Below are positions 58,105 to 64,000 of a stretch of DNA of 64,000 nucleotides, in pieces (position 1 is the stretch's first letter; every line of letters starts with the position of its first letter). The translations under genes were made by a program, and so were the position numbers. The DNA is from Anisus vortex (lineage: Eukaryota; Mollusca; Gastropoda; Planorbidae), in the NCBI GenBank assembly GCA_949126835.1, contig OX421499.1, forward strand, positions 11,856,200 to 11,920,199. The letters run 5' to 3'. Under the pieces are notes generated by a model. That model did not search any database. It was not told the DNA's origin and saw only the letters and a list, made by a program, of their open reading frames with translations.

Positions 58105-59720
58105 CGGGTCGGCAACCTTTTGAGACAGAAGAGCCAAGAGTTACAATTTACACAATTTCCCAGTTTTTAAAGAGCCAATAACATTTTCGCTTCAACATTA
58201 TGGTATTTGATTAGGATTAGGTATATAAATTTGATTTTGTTTATTTAAAATAGGGCCTACATAGTTTTAAATATGAAATAATATTTATTCATATAAAAAC
58301 ATACAAATGTTTCGCACAAAACATATTAAAGTATTTTAGCTAGCTCTGCTGGAATAATAATATTAGTAATCAAATAATATAACTATAATTATTGAATAAT
58401 AGATAGTTACAATAGTTACATCAATGGAAGCATTGGCCTTGCATGCCTTTTGAAAGTTTGGTTATATCTGGCTCACAACTTGTTTTCAGTTTCAGCACGC
58501 CTCTAGATTTTTATTTGTTAGTTGCCTTCTTACTTTACTTTTTTTAAATTATATTTCATGCAAGACAACGCTTGCTCGCACGAATATGTTGACTAGAAGA
58601 TCGTCAGCACTCAAAATGCCAACTTCTTCGCCTTACTGTAGCATTCTGGAAGACTATTGCATGCGTCAAATATGAGTGCCTCAACTCGCGGCATTTCTTT
58701 TAGAGCTTTCCAGTTGTGTAGCGTGACATGCACGCTTTTCTGGAACTCCCTCCAACTCTTCTAACTTACTCTTGAGTTCTCTAAACTTGCCACTTCACAA
58801 GTGTTTGATTTTCAAATCCAACAATTGTATTTGAAGCGAAAAAGCATCAATTCCGAATCGCTCATTGTTGATCTCATTTGTATTTGTGTTGAGAGGATTT
58901 ACTATGTACGCCAGAGTACTTGCGTTTGTTGCTCAAATCTCTCAGCGAATCCATCCTTCATTTTGTTTATAGCAATGCTGAAGCAATTCGTGTCAATAGT
59001 GGCATTGGTTTCATTGCGATATTGCTTCAGATTTTCGAAATAAAGTAATTTACCGCTCTCCGTATCTTCGACAAAAAGAAATAATTTATTATCGAAACAA
59101 ACCACTTCTTCATAGGCTGGGTTTCCCTTTCCTTGCAGTTTTACATTTAGCTCATTTAGTTTCTTTGTGATATCTACCATGAAGCTGAATTTTTGAAGCC
59201 ATTTGTCTTCTTTTAATTTGGGATGGACAGATGGACAATGCCTTTTTCATTGAAGAATGTTTTTATTTCATTCAAGCAAGAAGCAAAATGTTTCAATACG
59301 TTACCACTGGAAAGCCATCACACTTTATTGGGCAGAAGTAGGTCAGAATACTGGCTTTCTATTTCTTCAAGAAATTTTTTAAACTGGCAGAGTGCCAAAA
59401 TGCTGTTAATGATCTTAATTACCAAGTTCATGACCTCAACTATTTCGGCCGAAAATTAATGAATTATGCAGTAAAACGTTTAAATTTCGTGGTTTATTTT
59501 TGCCGAAGAATCGTTGTAAGCCCTTTATGTATTCCTGTTATACTTCTAGCTCCATCAGCTGCTATGGAAACGATTTTATAGTCTTCCAGGCATTTTTGCA
59601 CAGCGTTTGCTATATAATAGGCCTATATATCTTTTCCACGAGTTTGCCCTGAGAGCGGCAGCAATCCTAGCACTTCTTTTTTTTGGAACCTTGGGCTGAC
59701 ATATTATAAGCTCACCTGAT
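58105..59720 (-). pseudogene. Decayed hAT transposase (Charlie/GTF2IRD2-like)
   Basis: Minus strand, high to low: 'KVPKKRSARIAAAL', 'NAVQKCLEDYKIVSIAADGARS' (catalytic-core Asp), 'QFKKFLEEIESQYSDL', 'WLSSGNVLKHF', '[10 protein letters not shown]', '[18 protein letters not shown]' (58902-59180), continuing towards 58700. These blocks are collinear with hAT transposases of the type domesticated in GTF2IRD2 and SCAND3/ZBED-like genes. At least five stops or shifts occur. The end at 58105 carries 'cgggtcggcaacctttt', the same terminal word as the MITEs at 5140 and 63095. The other end was not identified. Confidence 0.8.
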
Positions 59721-61216
59721 GAAAAATTTTCTTTTTCGATCTATTTTAATAATATAGGATATATCTAAATGTAAACCGCATTCGAAGACTAATTGTAATG
59801 AATAACCTACTTCTATATAAAAATAAAAATGTAGGCCCTAATTTGTTTTGATTAAAGAAAAAAAGGTCCGGTGCCCACCATGCAATCTTTATTTTAACCC
59901 ACGCCATGTGGCCATCCGTGTAGTTTTATTCCCCTTTTGTAAAAAAAAAATAATAATAAATTAGGTCAAAGTTTAATCTAACGCACAAAGAAACTAGGTC
60001 ACGTTTTATTTTTACAAAACTATTAAATGGGAACATCCGAGGAATGCCTGTAAAACAAAAAACGTACAGTAGTGTTTATATAACAAACATGTATCACAAA
60101 CAGCTATATTTAAGATCGTGAAAGAAAAACAGAGGTTTTAATGTTAATTAACAACAAAATATATTTTTTTTACTGCGTTGGCCTGGCATAGACAAGGAGG
60201 TTTACTATAATAATATCTGGGTTTAAAGAAAAAGACTATTTAGGCTTTGAATACACAGGTGCGCTTGATTTCATGTAGCAACAGTCATGCTACCGATATA
60301 ACTGACTTGATGGTTGAGCCGCGCGAACTGTACAACACTAACGGACAACCCTCGCTCGAATCAGCTGTCTATCATGCGGTGACGTAGTGATCTGCCCCTC
60401 GTTTTTTTCTCTTACAGCTGATCGCAAGGTCAAGGCCACGGTCGTGAACTTTGTCACTCGGCGCGTAGTACTACTGGACGATTTTTTTTAATGTTGTTGT
60501 GGTTCTTTTCAGGTCATTCGATGCGTCACAGCTGACTAGAGCAAGCCGTCCTGTTGAACGGAGGGATCAGAAAAAGAAAAACAAACAATATGATGAATTC
60601 ATAACAAGTGGATAACTCGCAATGTAAGTTGTATCGCTTTGTTTGTTATGGAATAGATTTCTTTGTAGTCCGCGTTACACTAACCTATTTTTTGTTTAGG
60701 CCTATTCCCTATTGCATTCGTAGTTTTGTTGTTTATTTTGATATTTTGACTTCCGGTGCACCCCCCCCTCCTTTTCTTATTTACTTATTTGAAAGTTTCT
60801 GTTACCGCCAAGTTACCGGTGTTTATTTATTTTAATAGAGCTAAATTATCTTAATATTGTAACTAGCGGATTTTGTAAAGGCTTACTTAATATAGGCCTA
60901 CCTAAAAATGAAACAAATAATATAGATCTAGGTCTACCTATAGCTTATAGTTATAGAGCCTAGTATTTCAATGCCGTTTTCTTTATTGACCTTTTTACTT
61001 TATTTAAAGGCTCTAAACTCTAAACTAGTTTAAACCTTAAGTTTTAACTTTAAACTAATCTAAAGTAGGCCTACCGTTAAATAGGCCCTACCCTTTCGGA
61101 CCAAATCAATCTCTAACATAGGCTAGGCCTACCATGTAAATATACCATCACCTCTAACATAGCTAACATAGCCTATAGGCTACCATCATCTCTAACATTA
61201 TATTCCTACCATCACC
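59721..61216. other. Spacer, no gene recognised
   Basis: AT-rich. 60290-60620 is less AT-rich and ends in 'gcaatgtaagttg', which contains a donor-like GTAAGT, so an upstream untranslated exon cannot be excluded. 60880-61200 has many 'aggcctac' words like the satellite. Confidence 0.4.
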
Positions 61217-62752
61217 CAGGGCCGGCTCATCCAAATAGGCGAACTAGGCAGCTGGGGGGGGGGGGGCACAAAATTGAGGATTGTTTTTAATTTGTGGATT
61301 TAAAAATATAAACTATATTAAAGTTTAGTGCTTCTGCGCGCTACTAGCATAGGCAGATGAATTACTAGGTAATGAAAGGCGCAGGGTATTTTATTTAAGT
61401 TGTCTTAGAAAATAGGAAAGTATGCCCTTACAGTAGTCTACTTAGTTTGGCAACCTTGCTGTGCGTAGCTGATTGCAAAAAGTCAACCCCTCACTTTAGA
61501 AGTGATTTAGAGTTCAATAGCGTTCTGGTTGATGCTAATGAAGAAGCATAAGAATTTTCATGGAGTAGAACCAGCATTTGAGAAAGAGACGTCCGAATTA
61601 AAAAAAAAAAAAGAAGAACATGGTTGATTAGGAATCAACATATGAATCAGTAAATATTGCAGGTGACCCCTCAGAAAGTTTCCAGATCCACTTTTATGTT
61701 GCTCCTTTAGACACAGCTGCTATGCAGTAAAAGAAAGATTTGTCCCAGTTAAATAAACTATCTGGTGTCTTTGGATTTTTGTACAACATTCCTGAACTTA
61801 AAAACAAGACTACATCAGAGGTTAAGTCGATGTGCAAAAACTTGGAAAAAAACATTACCAATTGAAAAAGATGATGGTTTGAATGAATCAGACATTGCTG
61901 CTGTAGGACATTGTTCTGAACTTAGAGCAATTTCTCATCATCTCCATGACTCAGTATTAAATAATGAAGAAATCCTAAACTACATTTACCAAACAGAATC
62001 TTGAAAATGGATTTCTTATCATTTGTGTAGCCCTTCGTATTTTGCTTACGTTGCCACTTTCCGTAGCTAGTACTGAACGACGTTTTTCAAAATTTAAGTG
62101 AATTATAACATTTTTGCGTAGTACAGTGTGCCAGGAAAGACTTGCGGGACTGGCGAAAATTTCTATTGAAAATGAGATAGCAAGACAGTTAGACTCAAAA
62201 GCCCTCATACAAGAATTTTGCTAAGCAGAAAGCAAGAAAAGTAGCATTAGGGTTTTAGTCTTGAGTATAAATATTGGTGATCAGTATTTAAAAGTGACTT
62301 TTGGACCGTAGTTAAGAAAACAATAATCCAATATCAAACAATATCAAGTAGTCTTTGTGATTTTTTTTTAAATGTGTTATAAAAACAGAACAAAATATCG
62401 ATAATCTAACTGTGGGTTTTGGTTTGTTATTGAGAGAACTGTACATAATGCAGTTATAAAACATATAAACCCATATATCTAATGTAAAACTGTGTGTTAT
62501 ATACATTTTCTAATAATAAGTTATATTTCTAATTATTAATCTATAATTCAAAGTCAATGTTACTTTTCATTCAACTGTTTTATTTACATTTCACAGTCAT
62601 CAATCAAAGGCTATAAAATAAAATTCTTTGTTGCGATATAACATTTATTAACAAAAACACATTTTCGAAGTTCCATACCCGCTGAAGGCACTTTCATGAG
62701 GGCGCAGATTTTGTTTTCGCCTAGGGCGCCAAAAACCCTAGAGCCGGCCCTT
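61217..62752 (+). mobile_element. hAT transposon, decayed, with inverted ends
   Basis: Left end 'cagggccggctc' and right end 'gagccggccctt' are inverted copies. The element is about 1.54 kb with the transposase on the plus strand. A long G run (about 14) lies just inside the left end. No target duplication is visible at these limits. It is a deletion derivative, since full hAT elements with this transposase are longer. Confidence 0.85.
61690..62230 (+). pseudogene. hAT transposase C-terminal part (ZMYM1-like, hATC domain)
   Basis: Mixed frames give 'LNKLSGVFGFLYN', 'ELRAISHHLHD', 'EEILNYIYQTES', then the dimerisation domain: 'VALRILLTLPLSVASTERRFSKFK', a stop, 'IITFLRSTVCQERLAGLAKISIE' and 'NEIARQLDSKALIQEF'. 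The words around 'SVAS.ERRFS' and 'S...QERL.GLA' are hallmarks of hATC. The N-terminal part and catalytic core are lost. Stops occur in every frame. Confidence 0.85.
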
Positions 62753-63094
62753 AACATATAGGCTACCATCACCTTTATCTACATTATCTCTTTATCGTAA
62801 AGACAAGAAGACTAACGATGTTTTGGTAGGCTTGTAGCAATTAGTGGCATATATAATTTATAATAGATACAGTAATCCTGCGATAATTTGCGCTTCTGTA
62901 TCCGCGGCTTCGCGTCACGAATTTTTAATACATAACAATATACTCGCTTTTGTATGATGCTACAGTAATTTATAACGTATAATGCAATATAGATGTAGCT
63001 CTAAATCACACACTATTTTAGCCCTTTCTAGGTCTATATAATGAACGCAGTAAAACCCTTTATAACATTAGAATAGAACGCTCATGCTATAAAA
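62753..63094. other. No gene recognised
   Basis: AT-rich. 'aggctaccatcacctt' repeats words found just left of the hAT element (61170-61215), possibly local minisatellite-like DNA. Confidence 0.5.
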
Positions 63095-63307
63095 CAGGGG
63101 TCGTCAACCTACGGCACGCGTTGGCACGCAGGGCGATTTTTCAATGGCTCGCGAAAGACCCCCCCCCCTCTCTCCTTTCAAAATGGCAGTTGAAATCTCT
63201 TCTACAAATAATTGAGTGCTAGAACCTAATGACGTTTCGGCTGTTGGCACTCGCGCTGAATACATTAAATTGTTGGCACACTGTTATCAAAAGGTTGCCG
63301 ACCCCAG
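63095..63307. mobile_element. hAT-type MITE related to the one in the U2 spacer
   Basis: 213 bp. Left 'caggggtcgtcaacc' and right 'ggttgccgacccc' are inverted. The flanks 'ctataaaa' and 'ctataaga' are an 8 bp duplication with one mismatch. It shares 'tgacgtttcggct', 'ttggcac' and 'ctgttatcaaaaggttg' with 5140-5369. Confidence 0.82.
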
Positions 63308-63388
63308 CTATAAGAATTCTGTCGAATAGGGGTGGTAACATACTACCCTATTCTTACGTAGGCTACCTACTTTATGAACTGTTAAACT

Positions 63389-63627
63389 CAGGGCTGTGGA
63401 GTCGGAGTCGAAGAGTCGGAGTCGGAGGAATTTTGGGTACCTGGAGTCGGAGTTACAAAAAACTGAAGAGTCGGAGTTGGAGTCGGAACATTTATCTACC
63501 ATTTATCAGTCGGAGTCGGAGGAAATGTTGGTACCTGGAGTCAGAGTCGGAGTTGGAGTCGGAAGTACAAAAAACTGAGGAGTCAGAGTTGGAGTCGGAA
63601 CATTTATCTACCGACTCCACAGCCCTG
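63389..63627. mobile_element. hAT-type MITE built of GTCGGA-rich sequence
   Basis: 239 bp. Ends 'cagggctgtggagtcgg' and 'ccgactccacagccctg' are near-perfect inverted copies. The flanks 'gttaaact' and 'gataaact' match at 7 of 8. The interior is an imperfect duplication of about 115 bp rich in 'gagtcg', with 'ctggagtcggagt' and 'aacatttatctacc' repeated. The pattern makes long spurious open frames on both strands. Confidence 0.85.
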
Positions 63628-64000
63628 GATAAACTACACTACTACAGCAATGTTTAGGCCTAATTGTATAGGTAACTGTTGCCTAGTGATAATTGAAAAA
63701 TGTTAATTGATAGCCTATATTAAAAAAAAAAAATTCTAAAGGGACATATTTTTTGTTGTTGTATGATCCTTGTCACAAATGTATGGATGGTTGTATCGAC
63801 GTGGATTCCACGTTTTTTCCACGTTTTTTCCCCGTCGATACGACGTGGTGTGCCCACTGAATGTGGGCCTACATAAGTTAAATGCTTTATACTCTAACCT
63901 TGACTGATTTTTTTTAGATTATGATTTTAAAAAAAAACATTCTTTTACAAATAACTTAATGTGGGAGCCGAGAGATACGATTAGAACGAGAGAGAGAGAG
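63628..64000. other. AT-rich end of window with (GA)n
   Basis: No gene. An inverted pair 'atcgacgtggattcc' / 'tcgatacgacgtgg' lies near 63796-63848, and a (GA)n run starts at 63988 and reaches the window edge. Confidence 0.6.

Noticed and set aside
61209..62760. Target duplication for the 61.2 kb hAT element
   Set aside because: The flanks 'ccatcacc' and 'aacatata' do not match; the element is called on its inverted ends and transposase only.

Overview
The window looks like non-coding, transposon-packed DNA from an invertebrate animal genome. Retroelements with APE-type endonucleases, hAT transposons, THAP-like exon debris, a metazoan-type U2 snRNA with its 3' box, and spliceosomal donor sites all point to a metazoan. 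A lophotrochozoan (for example a mollusc) is plausible but not proven. No intact host protein gene was found. Almost every long open frame belongs to a retroelement.

1-21.7 kb is the most striking part. It holds three head-to-tail copies of a 6.5 kb unit (the first cut by the window edge, the last broken at 21694). Each unit carries a U2 snRNA gene split by the same 5'-truncated LINE of the Tx1 group. The LINE's poly(A) tail joins U2 nucleotide 33 exactly, and the gene resumes to its 3' end and 3' box. This matches the behaviour of the U2-targeting Tx1 family Keno. All three U2 copies lack about nucleotides 8-32 and should be dead. The array has therefore been amplified or homogenised with the insertion inside it. 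The first unit is further interrupted by a 3.16 kb LINE that carries only ORF1, with target duplications and a poly(A) tail.

21.7-30.5 kb is a nest of broken LINEs: a Tx1-like ORF1/ORF2 fragment, into which an RNase H-bearing LINE lies on the minus strand, itself split by a 704 bp solo LTR with a 5 bp target duplication. A second Tx1-like reverse transcriptase follows and is itself followed by a decayed U2-like trace, suggesting an older independent U2 insertion. 31.8-32.6 kb is a 37 bp minisatellite. 32.7-38.2 kb is a complete, young, non-autonomous Gypsy-type LTR element with a single 815-codon frame that joins gag and protease to leftover integrase and RNase H pieces.

39-49 kb contains a CR1-like LINE and two more 3' ends of the same family, Tx1-like fragments, SINE-like copies, and two MITEs with perfect 8 bp duplications. 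47.6-54.6 kb is framed by two diverged copies of a decayed THAP-type zinc-finger exon with a shared CRE-like site; between them lies an 82 bp satellite with an eight-monomer higher-order period. 57-64 kb holds a 33 bp minisatellite, a LINE tail, two decayed hAT transposase genes and two hAT-type MITEs. Stretches where nothing was recognised are stated as such.
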